64,000 nucleotides of DNA, taken from positions 245,247 to 309,246 of the forward strand of contig NW_022098037.1 in the NCBI RefSeq assembly GCF_002288925.2, given 5' to 3'. This document shows, in pieces, positions 48,969 to 60,309 of the stretch (within the stretch, counting starts at the first letter, position 1; every line of letters begins with the position of its first letter). The DNA comes from Delphinapterus leucas. Taxonomy: Eukaryota > Chordata > Mammalia > Artiodactyla > Monodontidae. The notes under the pieces are model-generated. The model was not told the origin of the DNA. It ran no database searches and was given only the letters and a program-made list of their open reading frames with translations. The translations under genes and the position numbers were made by a program.

Positions 48969-49257
48969 TGTAGAGTCATTTATAAATGACTTGAGGCACA
49001 GACCTTTCCACCTCTCTTTGGACCTAAATGCTGCTTTCCTTTTGAAAAAGTCATATTTAATCTATTTAGTTACATTGATTTTACAGAGCTGCCACTGAAC
49101 TTAGTGAGCGGTTCATGGGCTCCTAGTGAGCTACTAGTTGCACCAAGTCCACCTGGGTTTGACTCAGAGAAGATGATGGAGGGAAATCACCATCGCAGGA
49201 CAAAGCCAGACTCAGGCCAGATCCTGAGCGCATGCGGGATGCTGCTCCATGAGCCAA

Positions 49258-49264
<7 letters not shown>

Positions 49265-49289
<25 letters not shown>

Positions 49290-49480
49290 CGGTACGCGGG
49301 CCTCTCGCTGCTGTGGCCTCTCCCGTTGCGGAGCACAGGCTCCGGATGTGCAGGCTCAGCGGCCATGGCTCACGGGCCCAGCCGCTCCGCGGCACGTGGG
49401 ATCTTCCCGGACCGGGGCACGAACCCGTGTCCCCTGCATCGGCAGGCGGACTCTCAACCACTGCGCCACCTGGGAAGCCC
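49265..49480 (-). mobile_element. CHR-class tRNA-derived SINE, antisense
   Basis: Starts with about 25 T (the reversed A tail), runs through GCTCCGCGGCACGTGGGATC and ends GGGAAGCCC. A short duplication, TAATTTTT, flanks it on both sides (near 49260 and 49481-49488). Full length. Confidence 0.92.
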
Positions 49481-49699
49481 TAATTTTTGATTAAATAGCA
49501 AAAATGTGCTTGCCATCAGGATGTGTGGTACAGGCATGTTATTGCTCAGTAGATGTGTGAAAGTAGACTTTGAAAAGAATCCCAGGTGCCAGTTTTTTCT
49601 TTTCAAATCATATGCCCAATGTAACTGATGTCCCCAGTGGTAGAGATATGAATATAGGTATCATATCTGGATGTTTTCAAACTGACAAAATGTTGAACA

Positions 49700-50030
49700 T
49701 CTTCACTTTCAAAAGCATTGTATTGTCTGGGGCAGAGGGGTAGGTACCAAGATGATTAAGACATGGTCCCTACCCAAGAGGTGCTTGTAATCTAGTAATA
49801 GGTTATTATCCATTGAGTATTGTTGACGTGCTAAGCATTATTCGTAATTCTCATTTGATCCTACAACACTGTGTATAAGGAAGGCATTGTTAGTTCCATT
49901 TTAGAGGTGAGGAAATTGAGTCCCAGGGAGGTTAAGTAAGTTACTAGCTCAGAGGAGCACATCTACTTGAAGGGTAGAGCCAGGATGCAAATCTGAGACC
50001 AAGCTACCATTATATTTCTCCAGGATTAGG
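49700..50030 (-). mobile_element. L2 antisense tail followed by a MIR fragment
   Basis: 'agaggtgcttgtaatctagt' is antisense L2-like. 49850-50000 has MIR blocks 'ccattttagaggtgaggaaa' and 'gagccaggatgcaaatctga' on the + strand. Confidence 0.55.
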
Positions 50031-50444
50031 GTAATCGTCTTCCGAGGAGTCTTCCTATCCATGCTTCAGACCCCACCTTCTCACCATGTGTTTCCTCTGC
50101 TCAAAGCCCTGCAGTGGCTCCACATCTCTCACCTGGAGTAAGAGGCAAAATCTTTACGCAGGCCAACAAGAACCTATATGATCTACCCTGTTACCTCGCT
50201 GTCCACTCCTCTCTACCTCACTTGTTCTGCTCAGGCCATACTGGTCTGCTCTCACTTTAGGGCTTTTGCACCAGTGGATCACTCTTCTAAGAGTATGCTT
50301 TATCCACATATATCTAAATGACTCACTCCAGCATCTCCTGTTAGTCTCTAAATAAAACGTCACCTTCTAATGAAACGTAGTGCTGAACACACATTTTCCA
50401 TCTTTTTACCCCACTTAATTTTGACCTATATCACCTGCTAACGT

Positions 50445-50611
50445 ATTTTTTTTTATATTGGAGTATAGTTGATTTACAGTGTTGTGTTAGTTTCTGGTGT
50501 ACAGCAAAGTGATTCAGTTGTACATGTATGTAATCTATTATTTTTCAGATTCTTTTCCATTATAGGTTATTACAGGATATTGAATATAGTTCCCTGTGCT
50601 ATACTGTTGGT
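50445..50611 (-). mobile_element. L1 3'UTR fragment, antisense
   Basis: Reads TATATTGGAGTATAGTTGAT and 'ttagtttctggtgtacagca' through 'agttccctgtgctatactgt', the reverse complement of the L1 3' end common in cetartiodactyls. Flanked by CCTGCTAACGT at 50434-50444 and 50612-50622. Confidence 0.8.
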
Positions 50612-50622
50612 CCTGCTAACGT

Positions 50623-50745
50623 GTTTTTTTTTTTTTTTTTTTTGGCTGCGTTGGGTCTTTGTTGCTGCGCACAGGCTTTCTGTAGTCATGGCGAGCGGGT
50701 GCTACTCTTCGTTGCGGTGCGCAGGCTTCTCATTGCATTGCGGTG
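50623..50745 (-). mobile_element. 5'-truncated CHR-type SINE, antisense
   Basis: A T run of about 20 followed by 'ggctgcgttgggtctttgtt' and 'gagcgggtgctactcttcgt' is the 3' part of a CHR-1-type SINE in reverse; its tRNA head is missing. The right flank CCTGCTGACAT (50746-50756) is a diverged third copy of the target site. Confidence 0.75.
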
Positions 50746-51477
50746 CCTGCTGACATATTTTATAATTTACTGATTTGTTGTTAATTGTCTATCATTACAC
50801 TCCCCCCACCCCAGCATGCACATGAATGTAAGTTCTATAAGGGCAGGATTTCCCACCATTTGTTCACTGCATTTTTGCAAACACCTACAATGTGGCAGAT
50901 ACATATAGTGGATGTTCAAGAGATGTTTATTGACTAAAGATGAGTGAAACTCAGGTATGTCCAACTTCAAAGCCACACTTACTTGTATTTTATATATAAA
51001 TATGTACCTACTCGTTTAGGCCTGTTAAGTTGTCCTGGTTACTTTAAAACACAGAACTGTGCAGACCCATAGAGGAGAATCAGAGTAACCCATGCAGGTA
51101 CCTGTCAGGCTGCCTGCCTTTAGTTTTAAGATCACTTGGCATAGCACTAATGAAGCTGTCACTTGGGGCTTCTTGCAAGGCCAGTTTTGGACAAAGAGCT
51201 TCCACATATGAGGATACTGCCTCAGCACCGAAGAGTGGCTTTGTGTGTGTGTGTGCGTGCACCATGACTTTGTCCCCTACAAAAGCAGAAATCCAAGCTT
51301 GTCATCACCAGCCTTGTTGAAGGCTGAGCTATGAGCCAATGATTAAGGAACATGGTACTTTAGCCAGTGTACGTAGTGAGGAAGAAAGCATGTAATCTTA
51401 GGATTAAGCCATAAGTTTTGCCACCCTGAAATTCAAATTATTTAATAGAAGTCATATTTCTCTTTTTTAAAAAATAG

Positions 51478-51612
51478 GTTATTCTTGGTGAGAATTTGAC
51501 TTCTAATTGTCCGGAGGTTATCTATGAAATTAAAGAAGAAACACCTGTTTTCTACAAACTCGTTCCTCATCCTAAGAAGAATATCTACATCTATCTAACA
51601 GCTGGAAAAGAG
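51478..51612 (+). CDS. PLXNC1: PLXNC1 coding exon 3: end of the Sema propeller
   Basis: This 135-base exon encodes 45 residues (401-445), beginning VILGENLTSNCPEVIYEIKEE and ending NIYIYLTAGKE. It continues the Sema motif directly from exon 2 (QLLK|VILGEN). The acceptor is a T-rich tract ending in AATAG, and the donor is GAG|GTAGGC. Both junctions are phase 0. It contains a sequon at N406 and one cysteine at 411. These strands complete the seven-bladed propeller before the PSI domain. The segment VPHPKKNIYIYL has a lysine-rich turn. The exon begins with GT immediately after the acceptor AG, so the boundary rests on frame and homology rather than on the dinucleotide alone. Confidence 0.95.
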
Positions 51613-52139
51613 GTAGGCAGAAATACTCGTTACTGTTTCTGTCTTATGAATACAAATTGTTTAATTGGTGTCATTATTGAGTGGTGAAGCTTTTACTTTG
51701 AGCTACTGAGCTTAAACACTGCTGCAGGCTTCAAGAAGACACGCCGTGGTTCACAGACATGGAATTAAAAACCTTACTGTCAGTAAGTAAGCAAGAATTA
51801 TTACCTATGTAGACAATTTTATTATTGGCTATATTTACAGTGGGAAGTTTTCAGAGAAAGGTGTGCTTGCAAATGGCAGGGTAATCAGCGAGGTAACTGA
51901 ATTTACACATTGATCGTGTGGGCATTGAATGGCTAGATGCATTTATGAGTATACCCGATGGGATTGGCTTTGGAATTCGGGGTTAATATCAGGCCATAGT
52001 CTCATACACATTCATGAACCGGGAAATATATGGCACTCACCCTCCCTCTCTTAATTTATCTGGCTGTTTTAGTTTTGCTTCTTGCTTCAGCTTACTGAAA
52101 TAAAAAGGAAACCTTTTTACATTTTACTCATTTTTACAA

Positions 52140-52245
52140 AGTGCTTTCACCAAGGGAAGGAGGAGGGGAACTAATTGTTACTGAGTCCCTACTGATGCTG
52201 TGCTAGTTACTCTTCCAAAGAGGGTCTCTCTAGATGCATAGAATT

Positions 52246-52290
<45 letters not shown>

Positions 52291-52440
52291 GCAAAGTATA
52301 ATAAACAATGTTAATGAAATCTGTCAATAATCTAGTGAGATAAAATTACCCTTGTTTTATATATGAAGAACTAGGACTAAGAGAGGTTAAATATCTTCTC
52401 AAGGATATAGATAGAGCCTTGTCAGGGCTAGGACTTAAAT
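52140..52440 (+). mobile_element. MIR fragment containing an AC microsatellite
   Basis: 'gtgctagttactcttccaaa' before and 'agaactaggactaagagagg' after the (AC)21 run at 52248-52289 are MIR-like blocks. Confidence 0.6.
52248..52289 (+). repeat. (AC)21 microsatellite
   Basis: Uninterrupted AC repeat of 42 bases, the longest pure dinucleotide run in the window. Confidence 0.95.
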
Positions 52441-53789
52441 TCTACCTGATGTTAAAGCCCATGATAAATAGGATCAAACCCCAAATTTGTGAAAACCGAA
52501 CAGGCAATTCTTGCATGGTTGTTTTGACCCATGACCATTTGAACATACAAGTGCAAAGAAGATAAGTGAGACTTACATAATTACATAATGGATATAACAG
52601 ATGCCCTCGGCTCACCCTCATTTTCCATTCTTTTCCTCTCAGTCATCCTATGGAGAAGAGCAATGACATCCATCTCCATGTGCTGGCCAAGTCGCAGCAC
52701 TTTTTCGCTTCTGACACTCCTACAAAGGCTGTATTGCCTTTTGCATGTTGAAATGCTAGTTATTCAAAATGACCGCATTGAGATGGCCAGTGGATCTCAT
52801 ATGCCTTTGTTCTTCACCATACAGAACCTTTTTGACGAGCTTGCTTCAACATTTAAACACTGTCTATTATATTTCTTCCCCAGGGTTCTCGTATTTGAAA
52901 GAATTTTGTCTACTCAACAAGCTGCACTTATTAAGTAACAATTCCCATTCTCAGGCGTTATTTATCAAGGGCATCTCAAAACGGCCACTCAGAGCGCTGA
53001 CTGTGCTACCACACGGAGCTGATAAAATTCCAGCTCAAAGCAAAGACACTTGCAGCCTTGCTTGGTCTGTGCATGTTTTTCCAATCCGCTTTTTGAAACA
53101 TTGCAAATAGCTCATAAATCCTTTCCTAGACCCCCAAACTGTAGACTGAGAACCACAGTGAGAAGCACCAGTAGTTGATAGGTCCTCACTTTCTGAAGGT
53201 GAAGAGTTCTAGTCTGGCCATTCAAAGCCTGAAGTCCCGAGAAGAGTTTTCCGCTGGGCATCAAAGCAGGTTATTCTTACCGTCTTCACTTAGATTCACT
53301 GCTAGAGATCCTGTTAGTAAGATCTCTGGTTGAGCCAGTTTAAGCCCTAGAGAGACAAAACCTAAGGAAGGTCCTTTCCTAGACTCTTGGGGAGATAGTA
53401 ACAGCCAAACTAAAATGCCCTGCTACATCCATAGAATACTTGGTCATTAAAACAACCGTATGGAAATAGATGCATTGCTGTGGAATAGGCCCTATAAATG
53501 TGTTCAGTTAGAGAAGCAGGTCCAATGTAGTATTTATGGTGGCCTTTCTTTCACATAGTTATTTGTTTGTGTGTTTAAGTACATGTAGAGTCGTTCTCAT
53601 AGAATGTTCTAGAGACTCATCTTCCACTCAATGTTCTGAGCAAAAGTGGTCCCAGGAGCAGATGACACTTACTGTACCACTCCTAGAGTATCATAATAGA
53701 GCATTCAAAGGCTCTCAGAAGCCTTGTGCTAAGGAAACGTTTGCTTTTTCCCTGTGAGGTTTCACATGTTCGTTGGACCGTGGAAACTT

Positions 53790-53990
53790 TTTCTCATGTA
53801 GTAGCAAGAGCCAACATTTATTGAGCGTTTATTATGTGCCGGGCAATGTTGGTAATAACCCGGCAAAGTCAGCAGCACTATCACCGTTTCACAGGTGAGA
53901 AAACAGGGTTGGAGAGATTCCGTGACATTTGTGAAAATCCCCCAGAATTACAAAGATGTGCTGTGAGCTACAAGGAAGTGTCCACATTCT
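53790..53990 (+). mobile_element. MIR SINE fragment
   Basis: 'agagccaacatttattgagc', 'gtttattatgtgccgggcaa' and 'ccgtttcacaggtgagaaaa' in MIR order. Confidence 0.75.
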
Positions 53991-54654
53991 GGTTAATTCT
54001 GGCTCAGGCTGGTGGTCTGCCCGCCACATCTGTCAGCGGCACTGGGGACTGTGAGATGACGGGCGGTGGTTATCCTCCACGAAGTCAGCTTGGAATGGAA
54101 GGGTATTCCTCGGGATAGCCCCTGCTTTTCTCACAAACCCCTTCTAGAACTCTCTATTTCTCTATATGTTTTAAGAAGTTACTTATACTTTCTAGCAGGT
54201 ACAACTGCCTGGCTTAATGAATTCCACAGGTTTCCTGACTACGCTGTGGGATTTTGCCTGCAGAAAATGCACCGTGTGAGGCTCAGGTCCTCCCTGCCTC
54301 CCCCACAACCCTGTTTGGAGGCTCTGCCAGCCTCCAGGGCGTGGGTCTGCCCAGCACCAGCGCCCACCTCAGGGGCTGCTGTTTTCTGACAACTGGAAGA
54401 GGCAGCTCTAGGGGCCAGGAATGATTGGAAAACTCTCCCTGTTTCTTTGATTTTCACCTCCAGTGGAGGGAGTGTGAGCGGGGAGCCAGGAGTGGAGGTG
54501 ATGGGTCACCCCTAGGAGGGGTGTGGGAGGGTCATCCTCATTTCCATGTCAAGTGCCAACCTCGTGCTGACACTCCAGGGCAGAGCCTGTTGCTTTCCCC
54601 AGACGCTCATCTTCAAGGTGCCATTGACTGTCACTGAAAACCAGGTGACCTGAT

Positions 54655-54870
54655 TCCACGATCCTTGAAAATCACTACTGGCAGATCAGAAACCTGACTG
54701 TGGATCAGGCTCACCTGTGAGAACTCTTAAAAAGGCAGATTCCTAGGCCCCACCCCAGACCTACTCAGCTAGAGTCTCAGTGGCAGGGGTTCTGGGAATC
54801 TGCCCTTTCAAAAGCTCCCCAGGAGACGCTGATAAACTGCTTCATACCCTAGAACTTGAGAACCGCTGCC
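54655..54870 (+). mobile_element. hAT-Charlie element (MER5-like)
   Basis: 'ggccccaccccagacctact', 'gggaatctgccctttcaaaa' and closing 'agaacttgagaaccgctg' are MER5-type blocks. Confidence 0.7.
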
Positions 54871-55002
54871 CCATGTCATTACACGGACGTTCGGCGTCTG
54901 AGTGGATAAATGTCTCTTTGTGGCCCTTCATCAGATAAGGTGTTGTAGTTTTTCTGGTGTTGCTCATAATTCCGTCTGAACTGCTGTCATCTTTATTTTT
55001 AG

Positions 55003-55103
55003 GTGAGGAGAATTCGTGTTGCGAACTGCAGTAAACATAAATCCTGTTCGGAGTGTTTAGCAGCGACAGACCCTCACTGCGGTTGGTGCCATTTGCTACA
55101 GAG
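55003..55103 (+). CDS. PLXNC1: PLXNC1 coding exon 4: last Sema residues and most of the first PSI domain
   Basis: This 101-base exon encodes 33 full codons (residues 446-478) plus two bases, so it ends in phase 2. It begins VRRIRVANCSKHKSCSECL and ends DPHCGWCHLLQ. The spacing C454, C460, C463, C471, C474 with the CGWC core is the PSI (plexin-semaphorin-integrin) signature. The acceptor is a T-rich tract ending TTTTTAG and the donor is CAGAG|GTATTT. The next exon should complete the split arginine codon and the remaining PSI cysteines; I did not find it before base 64000. An NCS sequon at N453 sits next to the first PSI cysteine. The first bases of the exon (GTGAGG) resemble a splice donor. 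Confidence 0.94.
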
Positions 55104-56499
55104 GTATTTCCTGAGTTCTTTCTCACCAACTCACGGTTTCGAAACAGTGTCATGCCGCTGCACACTTGTTGCCCTGCTTTAAGGATCCGTTCCAGTGACC
55201 TGGGGGAACTGATCTCTGCGCCAACTAAAATACCAGTGTGTAATCTGAATTAATTCTCAGTGATGTTCCCAGTTGTGTCGGTGCCACTGAATCATTTGAC
55301 CTGAACCACTGAGAGGGTCCCCAACGTGGAGGGCAGAGGTTGAGGGGGGTTGGGGGAAGGATACCGGCGTAAGTTGGAGGTGTCACTGTAGCTTTTACTT
55401 TCTACAGAGTTCTCGAAGACTGGAGAGAGATGCAAAATGTTCTCTGTCAGAGGAGATAAAAGAATAGGCGTGTTTGAAAATTTTCAGATGAATCCTCGTG
55501 ATGTCACGTGTTTGGTTGGCTCTGTGGAAGCCTGATTATTGATGATGTTGTCTCTGGGTGCGCTGTACAGCTGTGCACAGGCCTGATGTGCAGTCTCAGT
55601 CTCCGGGCAGAATCTGCCCAGCCTGGTCTTGAATTACGATGTTCACGACCCATCTAGGCCCAGGGCGACTTGTAGCAGCTTCCTCACCATGGCAGCTCCC
55701 AACGTCGCTGGGACCGGCCTGGTTGGATTCGCTGTTGCCATGGTAACCCAGTACTCGGGCTTTTGCTATAGAAGCAAGGAAGAGAGAGCCTGAGCTGCAG
55801 CTCAGGCAGGGGGAAAAAAAAAACATAACAGTGTCTGTCAGTTTGGTGCTTTCAGTTTTTAAAGGTGAAAAAGGATAAGAAAGAGTAGAACAGGTGCAGA
55901 GAAGCTGAAGGCTAAACAAGGGGCAATTTAGGGAAAGAGAAGAAGACTGGGGGTAGAATTGGGGAGCCTTTGGGGGAGGAAGGCAAGAGCAATGAAGGGA
56001 GAGGGGGAAAATACAATATAAGCAAGAGGTTTGGGAAACAAACTAAAAATATGGGGCTGGAATTAATTAGGAGTTCATGGAGGAAGTCTGAAGCTGAGAT
56101 GCAGCAAGACACATAATTGCCCTTCCTTTTGCTGGGCCTCCTTACCGGGCTGTTTGCTTCAGAATCATCAGCAGACAAAAGAGGCAAGGCCAGAAAGATT
56201 CTCATGAATAATTGTAATTGGGTGGGAACGTTTTCTTCTTGTCGCTTGCCTAAGACTAGGGTTTAAGAAATTAACCGATCATGAACAGCACTGCATCGCC
56301 ACACACCCACTAAGCACTTCTGCCATAATCTTTCTGATCTGTTCCATTTATGTAGCTTCTCTGTCTATATTTGTAGAGCTCTGTGCAGGAGTTAATTCAG
56401 TGACAGCAGTGGAGATGGTGGTGATGGTCACAGTGGTGTTGGTGATTAAACAGCCACGCGTAGCAGCTAGCGGCTACTCTTTTGGCAAACACAGGTCTG

Positions 56500-57160
56500 G
56501 CGTTCATAGGAGATGTCCGAGCTGGTGATAGGACTTTGGGGGTTAGTAGTATTCTGATGGTACGTCGTGAAGTCTTCAGACCAGATGAGGGAGGGAGTGT
56601 AGATTGAGAGGAGGATTAGTTGGAAAACTGAGCATTGAGGCGGTACAGTGTTTAGGGGTCAAGGAGATGAAGAAGTAACAGATGGGGAGAGAACAACCAG
56701 AGGGGAAGCGGAAAGACTAAAGAAGGTGGCCTGCTAGAAGCCCAGGGAAGAAAGGAGGATGGGAGTGGTCCATTGTGCCAGATCGTGCAGAGAGGTCAGG
56801 CAAGAGAGGAAGAGAATTGAGCCACTGGGCTTAGCAGGCGATGACTGGTACGGTGGCAAGGACAGGAAGTGGTGCTAAAGCACTAAAGTGGTGCTAAAGT
56901 GGTGCTAAAGTGCTAAAGGAAAATTAGAAAATTTCCTCCGCTGAGAAAGCAGAAAAATGGAGCAGACGTTGGAGGAAAAGGTGGAGTCCAGAGAGCTTTG
57001 GGGTTTTCTTTAAGATACATGAAATAGCAGTGTGTTTTTGTGCTGTCGGGAAAGTTCCAGTAGAGAGAGAGAAACTGACGATACAGGAGAGAGAAGGGAG
57101 AATTGTGGGGTGTTGTCTTTCAGCAGATGAAAGGAAATATGATCTTGTGTGCCCGCGGGG
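56500..57160 (-). mobile_element. Diverged antisense L2-type sequence
   Basis: G/A-rich text with 'gccagatcgtgcagagaggt' and 'aggaaagaaggaggatgg'-like blocks resembles L2 in reverse. Weakly supported. Confidence 0.35.
56868..56919 (+). repeat. Short tandem repeat, unit about AAGTGGTGCTA
   Basis: Four to five imperfect copies of GTGGTGCTAAA/GTGCTAAA units follow each other. Confidence 0.85.
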
Positions 57161-57779
57161 GACCCAGCCTCAGCCAGGAACATGGGACCCTTCATCCTTG
57201 GTCATGGGAGGGAAGGTGAAGAATATGGGCTCAGGAGCAGGTCGGTGATGGAAGCACGCACAGTGTCTTTGCATGTGGCTTTACGTCATTTTCAGTAATG
57301 TAAGATGGGTGAGGTGAGGGAGGAAGCCCTGGAGTTGGAAGGGAGAAGAGAGAGAAGGTATGGGACAGAGTGGAAGAGAGAACAGAGCCGGGAAAGGGAG
57401 AACAGTTGCCAGACAACATCAGGGCTCACCTGAAGCTAGCGGTCTTGCTTTTGAAGTGAGAGCAGTAAGCATGGGTTTGCTTCCACAAGCCATGTTTGGC
57501 TCCATGAGCATAGAGGTAGGGTAGTGGAGAGTTAGATTTAGCCAGAGATGGGGCTTTGCCAGGAAATACATTCAAGAGGGGAAAGCGGGGCCCAGAGCTG
57601 AGGGTGCCTACGAGGGATGGACAGTGATATGGATTTGGGTGCTTACAATAGTGGACCCTGGGCTCCAAGCCAGAAGTGAGCTCTAGGGAGGGACGTGAGG
57701 ACACGAGAGGAGTGAGAGTTGTGGAAAGGTAGCCAGCTCTGTGCAGGGGAGGTTGTTTTGGGGTTTAAAACTTGTTGGA

Positions 57780-58000
57780 GGGCTTCCCTGGTGGCGCAGT
57801 GGTTGAGAGTCCGCCTGCCGATGCAGGGGACGCGGGTTTGTGCACCGGTCCGGGAAGATCCCACATGCCGCGGAGCGGCTGGGCCCGTGAGCCATGGCCG
57901 CTGAGCCTGGGCGTCTGGAGCCTGTGCTCCACAACGGGAGAGGCCACGGCAGTGAGAGGCCTGCGTACCGCAAAACAAAAACAAAAACAAAAACAAAAAC
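57780..58000 (+). mobile_element. CHR-class tRNA-derived SINE
   Basis: Full-length copy ending in a (CAAAAA)n tail. The target-site duplication AACTTGTTGGA lies at 57769-57779 and 58001-58011. B-box-like segment GGTTTGTGCAC is altered. Confidence 0.93.
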
Positions 58001-58689
58001 AACTTGTTGGACCTGGGGAACTGGAGAAGCGGTAGTGGTCAGACTATGGGGAACTTGAAATTAAGGTCATGGTGGGGGCGGAGTTATTGGTACTGACCAG
58101 GTCTGGGGTGTGATTGTGTAGCTGAAATAGGATGAAGGACAAGATCATTGGCAGAGAGGGTCAGGGAACTGAGGAGGGGTCAGAGTGTTCGGTGGACCAG
58201 TCACCAAGAAGGACTATGGGAGCAATGTTGGAGAGACCAAGGAGGCAAACGATCCAGAAAAGAAAGGAATTGCCCATGGGCGGGGTGGCCCATGGATGCT
58301 CTTGACGAGGAGAGGCCGGGGGGTCTGGCAGGTGGCCCGATGGCGTGAGCTTCCGAGCTGGGGAGTGCAGGGGATGGGGCCAGGCTTGGAAAGAAGGGAA
58401 GAAAATTCATCCCGAAGAGGCAGCAAGAGACAAGTAGGACCACTGTGATGAGGGAGAGGAAATAGCCAGCCCTTGGTGGGCTGCAGGGAAGCAGTGTCCT
58501 CGGGGAGAGAGCGTGGTAAGCAAGTCCAGCAAGATGGTGAAGGGAACAACTGGAGAAGTTGAAGACATCAGGACTGTTATTGATGATGGGCTGTGATAAA
58601 GGGATCCAGCCTTCTGGAAAAGCCTGCTCACAGCTTCCCCTGCTTCTGCTCTTGTCCCCTCACCCCCGCCCCAAGAGGAGTGGTCTTGT

Positions 58690-59240
58690 AAAAATCTAAA
58701 CCGGATCATTTTACTCCCCAGCTTAAAAACCTCCGTCGCAGAATTCAGTCTGACTCCCTTGCTCCCAGGGCCTGAATACAGGGCTTCCCAGAATCGGGTC
58801 CTTGGTTATTCTCAGACCTCTCATGCCACCCTCTCCTTCGTTCACTCGACCCCAGCCACATGAGCTTTCTTTCTGACTTAAGAATATGCCAGGCTTGTTC
58901 CTGCCTCAGGGACTTTTCACCTGCTGTTTCCTCAGTCTAGAAAATTCTTCCCCAAATCCTTCCACGGCTGGCTCTTTCTTGCTCATCAGGTCCCAGCATA
59001 CATGTCTCCCTGCAATGACCCAGTCTGAAGTAGTAGCCTCACCTCACTCACAGTGACATCACTGTTTATAGGCTTCCTGGCCCCATCACTATTTGAAATG
59101 ATCTTCTTTCTCTGCCTCTTCCTTTATTAAAATGTAAGTTGCATGGGAACCTCGTCTTGTTCATGACTGTATCCCCAGAATCTAGAATGGTACGTGGTGC
59201 ATAGTAGGTGCTTAAAAAATATATGTTAAATGAATGGAGT
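58690..59240 (+). mobile_element. Long L2 LINE 3' end, sense
   Basis: 'ctccccagcttaaaaacctc', 'tcagggacttttcacctgct' and 'atctagaatggtacgtggtg' followed by 'taggtgcttaaaaaatat' give about 550 bases of collinear L2 3' sequence. Confidence 0.8.
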
Positions 59241-60019
59241 ACACTGAGTGATTGGGAATCTCTACCAATGGCAGGCTGAGACGTGTGCATTAAGTATGTT
59301 AAAACATTCCGGATCTGTGGACTGATGGCCCTTCCCAGCCACGTCAGATCACTTGGTTTCAAACTGGCTTGGTTCTGACCTGAGATGAAATAAAACTAAG
59401 CCTCAGGTCCGTGACTCATGTTAAACTGTCAGTACCATTCAAAATTAGGAATTCTAAAGGGGGTTGTTTTCTTATAACTGTGGAGCATCCCACTGTGTTT
59501 ATTGTAAGTGTCACAGATTTATTTAGAAAAATAATTTACGTTCTCTGTTGAGAAGGTTGGGCTTTATTTCATACACGTCTAGAAAGTGGATTTGTTGAGG
59601 TGGGGGGGGTGCAAGAAAATGATCTTAACTTTCTTTTGATCGGACGTTAAGAATAGGCATCCAGTATAAGCAGACAAAAAGCAATTAGATAAACAATGAG
59701 CTCTAAAAAGTCTAGTATTTTATTGTTGGAACCTCAAATCCAACCTATGCTGAATTTGTCTGTGTGGGTGGAAAGTGAATTTTTGCAGGCTGAATATCTT
59801 GGGTTTGGAAGCAGCTTCTCAGTTTCTCCCATATTGCAAAGCACAGCACATGTGTTTAGTTATGGATTTCCACAAAACTGGCAATCCGGAACCAGTGAGC
59901 GGGTGAGGTTCCAAAAGTTCATTTGCAAGTTTGGCACTTGGAATGCATTTTCCCATAGAAACAATGTCATAAATTAAGGACTGATTCCCAAGTCAGCCCA
60001 CAAAATTCAGTTTATCTAA

Positions 60020-60300
60020 TTTCAACAAATATTTATTGAATCTCTACCAAGAACCCAAGAACCCAACGTGGGAAGTGAGATAACTAGGTGATACTGAGAG
60101 AAATCAGACGCCATTCTCGGCCTTAAGGAATTCACGTGCCAGCTAGGGAGACGGAGACATCAGTGGCCAACGTGCGTTCATTCAGTCACACATCCCGTCG
60201 ACAGATATTTACTGAGTGCCTACTATGTGCTTGGGATGCTGTTCTTTCTTGCCCGCATGGAGCTTGCAGTCTAGTGAGGGATAGAGACAGTGTTGGTAGT
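60020..60300 (-). mobile_element. Two antisense L2 3' fragments in tandem
   Basis: 'caacaaatatttattgaatc' near 60023 and 'gacagatatttactgagtgc' near 60200 each begin an antisense L2 3' end. Confidence 0.65.
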
Positions 60301-60309
60301 CAGGTTTCT

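Larger units (their letters stand above)
50040..50948 (+). mobile_element. L2 LINE 3' region, sense, split by later insertions
   Basis: The left part (50040-50433, 'aagccctgcagtggctccac', 'gggcttttgcaccagtggat') and the right part (about 50757-50948, 'aatgtaagttctataagggc', 'gtggatgttcaagagatgtt') form one L2 3' end. The interruption is the pair of retroposons at 50445-50745. Confidence 0.75.
40191..51477 (+). other. PLXNC1: PLXNC1 intron 2
   Basis: 11,287 bases between a GTTAGT donor and an AATAG acceptor. It holds MIR and L2 copies, two antisense L1 fragments, a GT microsatellite, one antisense CHR SINE and a nested insertion near 50434-50756. The stretches 40200-40900, 41620-42230, 42500-43280, 43630-44300 and 44650-45600 show nothing I recognise. 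No additional coding exon is supported. Confidence 0.88.
51613..55002 (+). other. PLXNC1: PLXNC1 intron 3
   Basis: 3,390 bases. It contains a MIR split by a long AC microsatellite (52140-52440), a second MIR (53790-53990) and a MER5-like element (54655-54870). 52560-53780 shows no recognised element. Open frames up to 116 codons there have no domain and no conserved look. Confidence 0.88.
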
